A DNA stretch of 64,000 bases from Sympetrum striolatum (lineage: Eukaryota > Arthropoda > Insecta > Odonata > Libellulidae), in NCBI GenBank assembly GCA_947579665.1, contig OX388344.1, positions 9,356,346-9,420,345 on the forward strand, written 5' to 3'. The notes beneath the pieces were generated by a model that saw nothing but the letters and a program-made list of their open reading frames with translations, had not been told where the DNA came from and made no database searches. Positions 12,833 to 23,265 of the stretch are shown one piece after another (position 1 is the stretch's first letter; every line of letters starts with the position of its first letter). A program made the position numbers and the translations under genes.

Positions 12833-13289
12833 AAATGTTTTCTCGAGTCATTCATTGTTCGTTGGTACTAATTAAATTAACTGTCTTCTTGTACTTGAAA
12901 CAGTAGCATTCGCAAGCACTATCATTTATTTCACGACTACCCTAAGAATGTAAAAGGAACTTGACTTCGGAATTTTTGATTTTTGAAACTTTGATTCAGA
13001 ATTTCATAACTAAAAGTAGCAAATTACTTCTGGAATTTAATAACTATACCAATCGCTAGGTGCTTTATAGTTGTGTGTCGGATAGTAAACAATATGCTCT
13101 GACTACTTATATGCTGGCAACTCCTTGGTTAAGATACTTTAACTGCCATGAATGTTATTGAAAATCTCTTAAGTTTTAAAATATCGTAGAAGGCACATTA
13201 CTTGGGGAGGAAGCCATTGAGAGATTCATGGAGATCTTGCAGGAGAATATTTATATAGAATAGGATATATTATTTCTTGAAAATGAAGA

Positions 13290-13735
13290 TGCAGAATTCG
13301 TGAATGATAGCGATGAGGGAGCAGAAGCAGATATTAGCAGACCTTCTTCAAAAGAAGATAGCAGTGATTCCAATGAGACATCACCGAAATATCTAAAGTA
13401 CCTTCATGTTCTGTTGGATGTGAATATTGAGGTTGTTAATCTTGCTAGGGAACATCCAAAATGGTCGCTATAAACCTTAAAAAGACAAGGTTTACAATTA
13501 TTTGTAATCATATTTCAAGTAATGATGTGGAGTGGGTATATTACAAATGGAGGAACACCATTCGTTATGATGCAAATGATAAATCAATATACATATGATA
13601 GTTTTTGTGAATCAAGAAAGGGAATGGATCACATCACCTCCAGAATGCTCCAACAGTGAGCTTTATCGGTGGGTTATCAGCACCTGTCAACTCAATTTGA
13701 TGTCACTGGTCCAAGATCTTGACTCGATTAATTTT
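13290..13735 (+). pseudogene. DNA-transposon protein remnant (N-terminal DNA-binding part)
   Basis: One plus-strand frame with two internal stops reads an acidic start (DAEFVNDSDEGAEADI) and then VNLAREHPKWSL*TLKRQG. It continues with NGGTPFVMM, YTYDSFCESRKGMDHITSRML and QQ*ALSVGYQHLS. The order HPKWSLKTLQ, GGT, F..AR and TSR.LQQWAL is a pattern I associate with the N-terminal helix-turn-helix region of a group of arthropod and cnidarian transposases. I cannot name the superfamily with confidence. It sits between the two inverted arms 12474-12832 and 17144-17700 and could be their former transposase. Confidence 0.4.
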
Positions 13736-13905
13736 TACTTCAATTTAAATAAATAATTTTGAATATGACAACGGAAAGCAGCGAGTTATGTTTCCTGTAG
13801 AGACGTCGTGTTTCCAGACATAACCCTAAAGACAGCAGAACTTTTCATTTAACAGACATCAACTGTTGAGAGATATAATAAATAACTTCTGGCCATACTT
13901 CGTGG

Positions 13906-13957
13906 AGTTTCGGCTGCTCGCCAATATCAGACCTGATAATGCTGAGCAGCCGAAACT
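13906..13957. repeat. Perfect 14-bp hairpin with nested inner stem
   Basis: AGTTTCGGCTGCTC at 13906-13919 pairs exactly with GAGCAGCCGAAACT at 13944-13957. The 24-base loop contains a second 6-bp stem (TATCAG at 13925-13930 with CTGATA at 13933-13938). It is not near a recognised gene. It may be a structured end of a retroelement. Confidence 0.6.
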
Positions 13958-13959
13958 AG

Positions 13960-15054
13960 TCGTCCAAATATATTTTGTGGAAAAATACAAATGTTTTCTT
14001 TGTTTCTCTGTTGAGAGATTACCAACCAGATTATAAAATCGATACTAATTGGACAGGGAGTGAATATAGTAAACATTTTCGGCCAATTACAATGAATCGT
14101 ACAACAAAAATAGAAATAAACATATTTATAAATATCAACAAAGGAGCATTGAAATGCAACCAAAAATTTGTATAAAATGAGGAAAAAAATGTTAGTGATT
14201 TAAATTAAATGAGAAAAAATGAAATAATAAAAAATAGTAATAATAAGTTAAAATAGGAGATGTAAGGAAAAAAAGAATAATGATGGGGGAAAAATAATAA
14301 AATAAAATATGGGGGAAAAAGGTGAAACTCGAGACAACAAAGTAAGCTAAAGAGCAAAGATTAATGAATGGAAGAAAGGAGTGAATTAATGGGGGAAACA
14401 GTTCAAGGGCAGGGTTATTGGATAAGAGAGAATTGAAAAGTGTTGAGATTTGATAGAAGATTGATCTTTGAGAGATTGAAAGCCGGTATGCCCATGTGTG
14501 TTTTTGTCGTTTTTATGGCAATATTCAGCCAATTTTTGTAAAAGATCTCAAATGTGATGATTTATTGCAATAGTAAAGACTATAAATGAAAAACCTATGC
14601 ACACATTATTTTACTTAATTGCATTTCTAATAAAATTTCATGAGCTAATTGATACTAAAAGTCATCAATATCAGAATCCTTAAATAGAATCTCAGACTTC
14701 AATAAACATTGATATTTTAACACTGAATTCAAATATTCCATTATTGATTAAAATTAATTGAATTTAAAGATTCGTTGAACTTAAAATTATCACAATAATG
14801 GAAAATGATTACAACAACTATAATCAAGTTTGAAACGCAAGTGCCATATGTGTTGGAAGAAACAAAAAAGGTCACCTAAGACTAAGACGACTAAGAACAA
14901 TACTCAAACACAAATGTGCACATGTGCTCACGCCCCTGTCGGCCTTTGGCTCGGTAGTCCCACTCTAAGTGGCCATAAGTTTCTCATGTATTCTCATTTT
15001 AATTTTTTATTTATCCCATATACCCCACAAACATCCATTTTCAGTACTTTGACA
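13960..15054 (+). other. No gene seen; purine-rich low-complexity tract at about 14165-14345
   Basis: 14165-14345 is strongly A/G-biased on the plus strand (GGGGGAAAAATAATAAAATA, TGGGGGAAAAAGG and similar). The rest is AT-rich without a recognised element. The frame around 14830-15060 is uninterrupted but has no recognisable similarity and runs into the SINE at 15055. Confidence 0.4.
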
Positions 15055-15168
15055 TTGATAGTTAATAACAATCACGCAAGACCATTCCCTAACTGGAAAA
15101 ATCCGACTAGCCGGGATTCGAACCCGGGATATCCTGCAAGCACGCTAACCACTCGGCCACCATGGCCT
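15055..15168 (-). mobile_element. tRNA-derived SINE, family A
   Basis: Read on the minus strand, an A-box-like GTGGCCGAGTGGTTAGCG is followed about 30 bases on by the B box GGGTTCGAATCCCGG. After it comes a family-specific body with GTCGGATTTTTCCAGTTAGG. The same body follows a tRNA-like head at 34882-35010 in the other orientation, so this is a dispersed family rather than a tRNA gene. The head resembles a serine/leucine-type tRNA. Confidence 0.8.
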
Positions 15169-15589
15169 GTACTTTCCAACTGAAGGAGGTTTGTTTTCAA
15201 ATATTCCTCCCTATTTGGATAAATGGTAGGTTTTAGTACATTCAAGCCAGATGTTACGTCCAGAAAGATGCTAGATCTGGAAAGTTTCTCAGTAACCAAG
15301 GAATTGCCGACATATATGTTCAAGAAGATTCATATTAGAGGTTTGTAATCTCCAAAAACAGTCTTTGTCGGCGTTCCTCCTCTTACTTCCCAGTTATCCG
15401 AGAAAGCGAGAAAGGAATGCCGCACTTTACGATGCCAAACGTGCTGACAAAGACGGATTTTGGAGATTTCAAACCTCTATATCATTAACAGCCTTGTTCC
15501 AAAATTTTCTTTCTTTACGACGTATATGCAGTCACAGCTGACTGTTTATTGATCTGAAACAAAACTATAAAACACCTATTAATTGCTAT

Positions 15590-17143
15590 AATCATAAACC
15601 ATCACCAACAAATACTGAATGATTCGAGAAAGCATTTTTACATACTCTCAGGGGTTATTCCAAGCAAATGGAAAATTTCAACTGTTGTCCCAATTAGAAA
15701 AATAGCAGGGACAAAGAACATGGAGGAATTCAGACCTATTAATATGTTAAGTACAATAAGTAAGACAGTTGAAAAAGTAGTGTACAATCAAATGATTGAG
15801 TTCATAATAAAAAATGATATCTTAGCTGAGTACCAATCTGGTTTTAGAACAGGATACAGCTGTAAAAGTGCTCTACAGCGTGTGTTTCATGACTGGAAGG
15901 AAAATATTGAAAGTGGGGAAATAGTTGGAGTGGTTTTTTTTATACTTAAAAATAGCTTTTGAGACAGTTGATACGAAAAGATTTTTAAAGAAGCTGGACA
16001 TATATAGATTTGGGGGATAGTAATTAAATGGCTCGAAGGTTATCTTTTTAATAGAAGTCAAATTGTGGAATGCGATGATGTAATATCAGACTAACAAGAA
16101 GTTATGCATGGGGTACCCCAGGGAAGTCTGTTGGGGCCCTTACTATTTATATTGTACATTAATGACATAGCAAATGCATTGTGCAAATGCAAATATCACT
16201 TATTTGCAGATCACACAAAGATTTACTATCATGACACCAAAATAAACACTGTTATTGATAGTTTGAATGAGGATCTGATCCTACTAGTGAATGGTTTCGT
16301 GTAAATAATCTAGAAATGAATATTCTCAAATCAAAGGCAATGATTTTAGGGAAAAACTCTCAGTATCAACTGGCTCTGGATTTGAAAGTAAATATTATTA
16401 TTGATGATGTGATTGTGAAGTTCACTGATAGCACCAAATATCTTGGCGTCATCATTGATAAAAATGTAAAATTTGATGATCATGTCAATTATATTTCTAA
16501 AATAATTGCCAAAAAAATAGGTTTTTTATCAAGAATTAGAAAGTTCATGTTTCATGAAAGTATGAAGAAAATTTATAATGTTACCACCACACTTTCGATA
16601 TTGTCCAACCATATTTTATATGTTGAAAGGCTGTGATGCAAGAAGGTTACAGGTATTGCAAAATAGAGCGATGAGAATTATTCTCAAATGTGACAAAAAT
16701 TGATGTAATGCTTGAACAGTTACACTGGCTCAACGTCCAACAAATGTTGGACTTTGAAGTCTTAAAATTTATTCATAAAATAAAAATTGGATTGTTGCCT
16801 TCCTATTTGAAGAAAGTGACAACAATAAATTGCGATATTCATGGCCATGACACGAGAACAAAAGAGGACTTTCACATACCATATGTGAGCAAGGCTGTTT
16901 CTCAGAATTCTGTATTTTTTAGAGGATTAGTGTTGTATAATTCATTGGAAAATCACATAAAGGCCATTCACTCTATGAATGGCTTTGAGTATGAAGCAAG
17001 GAAGTGGATTGAAAATAAGAAAAAACTGTTGTAATCTTTTTTTTTTGTACTTTTGTAGACTTAGTTTTTATCCTATTCTGTTGATGATATATATTGTATG
17101 TGAATAGCTTTTGCTAAATAAAGACTACTATTATTATTATACT
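15590..17143 (+). pseudogene. LINE reverse transcriptase and C-terminal region, 5-prime-truncated, inactive
   Basis: The plus-strand pieces follow LINE ORF2 order. 15650-15960: VIPSKWKISTVVPI, FRPINMLSTISKTVEKVVYN, YQSGFRTGYSC. After a frameshift, 15960-16304: GVPQGSLLGPLLFILYIND and LFADHTKIYY. 16316-16636: STKYLGVIIDKNVKFDDHV. After another shift, 16690-17034 is the C-terminal tail. The catalytic FADD box reads FADH, so a metal-binding aspartate is lost, and stops are present near 16092 and 16302. A 3-prime untranslated region ends in AATAAAGACTACTATTATTA, a simple-sequence tail typical of LINE 3-prime ends. That tail directly abuts the right inverted arm at 17144. Everything before the reverse transcriptase is missing. 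Confidence 0.82.
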
Positions 17144-17700
17144 CTCATTATTCATACTTTTAGTGAGGCTCTCTGTCATCGAAGTTCATTTGGTTGAAAT
17201 AAGGTTATTCTATTGGATATCGAGTGAAATAATGGAATTATTATGTCTATCATTGAGTAACAAGGTAAATATATATCAAAATAAATTTAAAAATATTTGA
17301 GAATTACTTGAAAACAGCAGGTTTTTCCTTACAAAAAAACAGCATAACTGTATGCCCTCTTAATTTTTGGGCGTTATTGAATTTCCAGCCCCTTGGCTTC
17401 AAATTCATCTTTTTCAATTTCTGTATCTTACTTAATGAAAATGTACTTTTGCATATTGGTTCCCACCAGGATTTGAACCCTGGACCGCTTTCACCAAAGG
17501 TAAACACGCTGTCCACATAACTATCCGGGAGCCTTATTCCTTACGGATTTGGTCTAGCATATACATGTAACGCATGGTTGCCTATACTCAGATTGCCAAT
17601 TTTAAATTAATTATTGCAACAAAACTAAGACCCATTTAGACGAACGCCAATACACTTTTTGGTTACTCTACTTCCTGCGTCATTACAAAAATTTTCATCC
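17144..17700. repeat. Right arm of the long inverted repeat pair, interrupted by a SINE
   Basis: 17144-17332 and 17545-17697 together match the reverse complement of 12474-12832. The break coincides exactly with an inserted SINE (17333-17536) and its target duplication. Removing the insert restores collinearity with the left arm. The LINE tail ends at its inner border. Confidence 0.72.
17333..17536 (-). mobile_element. tRNA-derived SINE with perfect 8-bp target duplication, family C
   Basis: The insert is flanked by TTCCTTAC at 17325-17332 and again at 17537-17544. On the minus strand it starts with a tRNA-like head: GGCTCCCGGATAGTTATGTG, a B box GGTTCAAATCC, and a 3-prime acceptor-like GGGAACC that pairs with the 5-prime GGCTCCC at six of seven positions. 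About 130 bases of unrelated body follow, ending in a T run next to the duplication. The tRNA-like part could still be foldable, but the insertion context shows that it is a SINE. Confidence 0.8.
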
Positions 17701-17799
17701 GGAAATTGCATTGTGTAAAACAGCCTTTAGAACAGCAGTTATCTCCAGCCGGCGTTATCATTTTGAGTTCTATTCTATGAGCAGGGAAATGGAAGCCTA

Positions 17800-18112
17800 G
17801 AGGTAGAAGATGGACTAAAAGGGAAAAAATCATTGCCCTCTCCATCTTTACATAAAGACCTAAAAAGTATAAGGTCCTACGTTCTTTATTACATCTAAAA
17901 GAACCCTGACTAAGCTCCTTTCATTCCAGCCGGGTATCAATGTCCATATCTTTGAACATCTTTCGTCATTTGTTGAAAAAATGTCACGGAGGCATTGCAC
18001 TCTAATCTTCGATGAAATGGCAGTCAAGCAAGCGTTAGTTTACAAGTCCGAGGAAGATAAGATAATTGGCTATGAATTGGTTGCAGAAGACACGGAATGT
18101 TGTGGCCAAGGT
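17800..18112 (+). pseudogene. P-element/THAP9-like transposase fragment
   Basis: The plus strand reads GRRWTKREKIIALSIF, then after a one-base shift KKYKVLRSLLHL. After another shift it reads SKRTLTKLLSFQPGINVHIF and HCTLIFDEMAVKQALVYKSE, ending EEDKIIGYELV. The FDEM block with the following KQALVY and DKIIGYE is the first catalytic aspartate region of the RNase-H-like fold of P-type transposases. It corresponds to roughly 100 of some 750-900 residues. The frameshifts and missing THAP domain and downstream catalytic residues make it inactive. A GT follows CGQG at about 18111 but no continuation is seen. Confidence 0.72.
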
Positions 18113-18119
18113 TATTAAT

Positions 18120-20550
18120 AATTTTATTGATCACTTGGGTCTTAACATATAGACATGTGACAAGTCAATATATCAAATGAAAGTACAAAAGCAAAAACAA
18201 ACACACTTACATGGTATGCAATAAATTAAAATAATGAAATTGAAAACATTGTATTGGAATGGTAGTTGTCTGTTCTAGTTTGACGTATATTCAGTTAAAG
18301 AGTAAAATGTTTTTTTTCTGGAAGATATTTCTTTAATTTTAGTTTAAAAGTTTGGAGATTTAAATTTTTGTTGGGTAAAATTTCACTTTTACCATTTTTT
18401 TGTATAATATACTGTATTTGTCCGAATATAAGCCCCCTTTTTTTTTTTGAAAAAATATCGGCCATAAAAGTGATGGGGGGGTATTTTCGGGCACTACGAT
18501 AGTTAACACCGACGTTTATTGAATATTTGCCTCCCAAAACAAGAAGAAAATTGCGAAATAATACGTAAAAATACTCTACAGTAATAAATACTATGATTCT
18601 GCCTAAAATGTTTTGAAATGTTATTGCCATTTAATTATTTTCTCTTATCCACATTACTCCATGTCTTATTTAATTTCATACTTCTTGACACACAAAATAT
18701 AGCAATGACTTCCTTGTCCATTGGCAGAATCACACTGAGTTACTGAAAGATATCCTCTCGCTAATGAACAGTCAAACGTTTGTGGCTTCAGTCATCAAAA
18801 TGAAAGAAAAATGCTCCTTTAGGAGATAGGGGAAGATTTTCACACTTTCCACATTGTGATACATTTTCACTGAAAAGCTCATTCAGCTAGACAAACCTGC
18901 CTGCATTTCTTGAAGGTCGCTGATATATAAAAGGTGGCCAGACTTACCCCAATTAGATATGCACCCTGCCTTTGGTGTATGGCAGGGGGGTGTAGTAACA
19001 CCAGCATCATTACCTAATCTAACCTGTTAGCTTTTCTAATAAACATTGAAACGAACTATCAGAAGTAACCATCTATTTTTGAGATTACTTCACATCAACG
19101 TTTGCTCGATGCCTCTTGGAGATCACGTTCACTCTTTACTGGAACTAGAATTTCATTTATTTTGTCAAAAGCTCTGATCTAATTAATTTTTTGAAAAGCT
19201 TCCATTGATAATCTAACGTATGCTAACTGATTCACTGAATTTAATGTATAAAATAATGCTCTTAATAAGTCTTAAATATCATATAAAAAATACCCAATTT
19301 TTGTGTTTCCTGTATTATGATCAGAATTTGAAGTATGTCCACTTTTAACACCTGGTTAGTATTTAGCTTGAATATTACATCGTTTTTGGCAACAAGAAAA
19401 CCTACATTTGTATAGTGAGCCGTTGACCAGTGAGTATGTTCCTACTCATAACAATTTGAGAATAATATATTGAACAGAGCGGTGAGTCCCCTAATTTTGT
19501 TTTGCATCAATAACGAGACATTACATTTACGTTTTAACAATAAAGGTTGTGTTACTGAGTGCGAAATTAGCGACATTAAAATACTACACGACATTTCAAT
19601 GGACACCGAGTGCCTCTAAATCAGTCAAATCTGAAGTCATAGCTTCAAGTATAGTCCACCGATTTCAATAAAATAAAATTCACATGATAGAAAATTTATT
19701 TATTTGCTCATTGATTGACATTTTAATGTTTTACCTGTAGTTTCTGTACTTATACTGTACTGTACTTCAGAAAATTACCCCATTTTGGTGATGAAAATTC
19801 GGTGGTCCAACTTTTGCCGATTGCCACTCACTTAATTTTTGGTTTAGTAAACTTTAATCAGGATATATATTAGCCAAGAATATTGTCAAAATATTGGTAT
19901 AAAACAATAGTTTAAATTTTGTCATATGTAGTAGAAGTGGACAATGTTGTAAAATTCAGCTAACTTCGGAACTAAGATCTATTGAATTAGGAGTGGAACC
20001 ATAATAATGACATCAATGCCAATAAGTACATCAAAGTGACTAAAACATAGCAATATCAACACTATCGATTGATATTTATTTAAATTTTTCGGTAAATCAG
20101 CAAGATCGTATCAGGCAGGTCGGCTGTGAGAGCAGGGGAAAGCTGGGCAAAGTAGAGGAGTGGAGGAGCGCAAGTTGTAATATGGGAAAAAATGGTAAGA
20201 AATATCAATCACTACTGTTTATACTGATATGTTGTAGTAACTTAATGTGAACATTTTTTCATGTTATTCTTGCGATGAAAACGGTATAACTTCAGTTTTA
20301 ATCGAATTCTTCGTTTCAGCGTTAGCAGAATTTTACATTATTACCTACCTATTATTGCAACTACCAAAATAAAAATAATTTTTCATAATGAATATGCTGT
20401 ACACATCCTTTACTAGCATGTACACAAATTGCAAATTCGTCTAATGAAAATTAACTGAGTGACAAGCAATGAAAGTAGGACCAAAGATTTTTGATTCACA
20501 GAATCTAGCTCTATGTTCAAGCAAGGTACTGCAGAAGTACAAAAACGATA
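18120..20550. other. No host gene seen; possible LINE 3-prime end and foldback repeat
   Basis: A minus-strand frame ending at 18295 closes with LNLQTFKLKLKKYLPEK, which resembles the last residues of many LINE ORF2 proteins, but the evidence is thin. At 18414-18495 TCCGAATATAAGCCCCC and GGGGGGGTATTTTCGGGC form an imperfect foldback, probably a small DNA-transposon relic. From 18500 to 20550 the sequence is AT-rich and I recognise nothing. Confidence 0.3.
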
Positions 20551-20657
20551 AGTAAAATCCCAAGGAAAACTGGAAAAAAGTCTGACGGGGCCAGGAATCG
20601 AACCCAGGATCTTCCTCTATCCGGGAGGCTGCTTTAACCATCTATGCTACTCGGCCA
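20551..20657 (-). mobile_element. tRNA-derived SINE, family B copy 1
   Basis: On the minus strand a head GGCCGAGTAGCATAGATGG carries an A-box-like TAGCATAGATGGTTAA. GGATAGAGGAAGATCC and the B box GGGTTCGATTCC follow, and then a body GTCAGACTTTTTTCCAG and TTTTCCTTGGGATTTT. The body recurs at 29215-29308. Confidence 0.75.
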
Positions 20658-21073
20658 GAACATTTTGTCAATCCGTTTTGGGGACTTTGTGTGGAATTTT
20701 CCTGGGTGCACGCCTTTATGTGCAAAGTCACCTCAACCCTTTCTTTGTAGATAAGTGAAATGTTGAAATACACATTACTGAGCGTAGAAGTAAACATTCA
20801 ATGCTGTGCTCTTTGTTCAGTTAAAATCGATGTTCTCTACTTTATATCTTCTCAAACATTCAAGATTTCTCATTTATTTTTGCAAGGAAGTTTGATCTTT
20901 AATTGATTCCGTATTTGTTATATTTCTTCAAATTTCATGTAATTACCATATCTTATTTCGAAGATAAATTAAAATTTCAATTGCTATTTAAGCTGCAATT
21001 TTCAATGAAACATATCCTAAGTGGCTAGAGGAATGCACCTAAAATACAACAGCATAAGACAAACTGTAGTTAC
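20658..21073. other. AT-rich flank of the copia insertion, nothing recognised
   Basis: I see no coding similarity, repeat family or regulatory motif between the SINE and the left LTR. This is the pre-insertion target sequence. Confidence 0.4.
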
Positions 21074-21078
21074 CTTTT

Positions 21079-21317
21079 TGTTTGAATATTTTTAATTGAA
21101 AGTGAACATTTTACATCAAGGCGTGCTAGCCACTTCTTAACCGCACTTCATCTATACAGTCATATCGATCGACCTTTTTCGAGTTCGATATATCACTCTT
21201 AAAACACAAAAGAATGTCACTTGTTGAGAACACAATAGGTCTGCTACAGTCCAGCACCAATAAACAAAACGACAATGCAAAACTCAAACAATTCAACAAA
21301 TATAAACAACTTTAACA
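21079..21317 (-). repeat. copia 3-prime LTR
   Basis: 239 bp, TGTTTGAATATT at the left edge to CTTTAACA at the right edge on the plus strand. It is indistinguishable by eye from 28454-28692. It is the downstream LTR of the leftward element, next to the polypurine tract. Confidence 0.95.
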
Positions 21318-21328
21318 CTTTCCCTTTT
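21318..21328 (-). promoter_or_regulatory. copia polypurine tract
   Basis: Minus strand AAAAGGGAAAG lies directly upstream of the 3-prime LTR. It is the expected primer for plus-strand DNA synthesis. Confidence 0.8.
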
Positions 21329-21383
21329 AATTTTGTTGAATTAATTAAATTTAAAAAATGCTAATCATTGTCCATTCTCTGTT

Positions 21384-22487
21384 TTACTCAAGTCCCATTT
21401 TTACACACAGAATTTTCAGGCGTGGTCTCTGCAATGGTTTCGTCATTATGTCAGCTACTTGGTTTTCAGTAGATACTTGTCGAATACTGAGTTTCCTCTC
21501 TGCTACTTTCTCTCGAATGAAGAAGTGCTTAATAGATATGTGTTTGGTTCTGCGGTGAAACTCAGGGTTTTGAGACAATCTCACTGCAGCAGAGTTATCA
21601 ACTTGTATGACTGGAACATCTTTGAGTTTTATGATCCCTCTGAATAGTCTGTTAAGCCAAATTGCCTCTTTGGCTCCCTCGTTCGCTGCTATGATTTCTG
21701 CTTCAGTTGTTGAGGTTGCCACAACTGCTTGTCGTTGGCTTAACCAAGAAATTGCTCCTCCTGAATACTTAACGATGACCCCAGAGGTAGAACGCCCTGT
21801 CTTCATGCATCCTCCAAAATCTGCATCGCTGTAAACTTCCAAAAGTCCTACATCTACATTGCTCCGATATACTATCCCAAGGTCTAGAGTCCCTGCTATG
21901 TACCTAAAAACTCTCTTGACTCGTACAACGTCTTCTTGAGTTGGATTTTCAAGTGCTCTTGAAAGAAAACCTATACTGTAAGCCAGGTCGGGTCTTGTGC
22001 CAAGCATCAGGTACATCAGTGCTCCAACAGCCTGTCTGTAGGGAAATTCTGTTGACTTGCCTTCTTTCCCTGGTGAGGTAGTTTCTGCACCTTTAAGCAT
22101 TGGAGTAGAAACTGGTTTGCATTCTGAAAAATTGAAGCGATCTAAAATTTTCTTAGCATATGTCTTTTGGTTGATTTTAATAAAATTTTCTTCTTGTTTA
22201 ATTTCTAATCCCAAAAAATAATCTGCTTTCTTTGAAATGATCTTGAACTCTGATTTCAACTCTTCAATGAAAATTTCCATCTCTTGTAAATCTGTTGCAG
22301 CTAGAAGACCATCATCCACATAGATCACAAGTATGAGCTTTCGATTATTTCTCTCTCGAATATACAAACATGAATCAGCATTACTGACCTTGAATCCATG
22401 TTGTTGAAGAAAAGCTCCAAGACGTTTATTCCAGCATCTAGGTGCTTGTTTGAGGCCATAAAGACTCCTCTTAAATTGGCACACCTT
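21384..22487 (-). CDS. copia Pol, C-terminal part: reverse transcriptase second half and RNase H
   Basis: The frame begins at the border of the inserted transposon (codons for KVCQFKRSLYGLKQAPRCWN) and runs to a stop at 21384. LYGLKQAPRCWN and LVIYVDDGLLAA (the YVDD catalytic box) complete the reverse transcriptase. ADFGGCMKTGRSTSG, AVVATSTTEAEI and QVDNSAAVRLSQNP, then FHRRTKHISIKHFFIRE, are typical of copia RNase H. About 367 residues remain with no internal stop. The methionine that opens the apparent frame is not a native start: the native product is a gag-pol polyprotein continuing from 25359-28408, so the upstream half is cut off by the 22488-25358 insertion. It is inactive as it stands. 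Confidence 0.93.
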   Translation of the reverse strand, partial: KVCQFKRSLYGLKQAPRCWNKRLGAFLQQHGFKVSNADSCLYIRERNNRKLILVIYVDDGLLAATDLQEMEIFIEELKSEFKIISKKADYFLGLEIKQEENFIKINQKTYAKKILDRFNFSECKPVSTPMLKGAETTSPGKEGKSTEFPYRQAVGALMYLMLGTRPDLAYSIGFLSRALENPTQEDVVRVKRVFRYIAGTLDLGIVYRSNVDVGLLEVYSDADFGGCMKTGRSTSGVIVKYSGGAISWLSQRQAVVATSTTEAEIIAANEGAKEAIWLNRLFRGIIKLKDVPVIQVDNSAAVRLSQNPEFHRRTKHISIKHFFIREKVAERKLSIRQVSTENQVADIMTKPLQRPRLKILCVKMGLE

Positions 22488-22899
22488 CCCCTACAACACA
22501 CATTTGGATATACATATGTATTTGTGATGTATTTTAACTGGATGCATACATATGTATTTATGAATTGTATTACATTTGCAATACATTTGTATTTATTGAG
22601 CATTTATACATATGTATCCATATATGAAAAATACATTATGTATTTTTCATGCATGGATACATTTGTAAAAATGATTCAGAAATACACAAAAAATACATAT
22701 ACGTATATTTCTTGTATTTTCGCATTAAGAAATGTTTGTTTAAGTTTTACCGGAAATTATTACCTAGAACAAATTTGCAAGTTTTCCTAATTTAAATGAT
22801 CTGTTCACCATGTATTATATATTCTCGGAAGTGGCACACAAATTTAATTTTAAGTGGAAGTGAGCGTACGGAGTGCACATATTGTAACGCGGTAACGCT

Positions 22900-23265
22900 A
22901 TCTGTCGGCACAATCTCGGAACTCATGAATTTTGAATTCATCAAGATCAACGAATTTCGTTGACTTCGTCGTCAGCCTCATGCAATCTGGAGTTTGGCTT
23001 CCCTTCGCCTGTGTTCGGGCGTTTTCATAAATCGTGATCCAGTGGTTTCCTGTTCCTGATTTATCAAGGTAATGTGTGATTTCTTTTATTCAATGTGATA
23101 TGAGATGATTTTCTCAGATATGATCGATCACCTGTTGATCGTTTTCATAAGTTTCCTTTAATGTCTTAACGGCTAAATAAAATGTGACTATAGTTAGTTA
23201 GACTATATATAAAATCATTGATGTATCATATATATATTGATATTGTTTTTTAAAATTTCTTTGCA
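22900..23265 (+). other. Possible promoter/first exon region within the inserted transposon
   Basis: This is a GC-richer patch (ACGCGGTAACGCTATCTGTC near 22890, CTTCGCCTGTGTTCGGGCG near 23000) in otherwise AT-rich sequence. It is followed by a donor-like TTATCAAG|GTAATGTG at 23069. With the candidate terminal exon at 24538-24648 it could form a short spliced transcript. No coding similarity is seen. Confidence 0.2.

Noticed and set aside
13920..13960. Hammerhead ribozyme core (CTGATAA...CGAAAC)
   Set aside because: The conserved G of CUGAUGA is replaced by A, stem II has almost no loop, and stems I and III are not formed.
17333..17536. A functional tRNA gene at 17460-17536
   Set aside because: The head is tRNA-like, but it forms the start of a 204-bp insert with target duplications and the cloverleaf has a mismatch in the acceptor stem, so SINE is the better reading.
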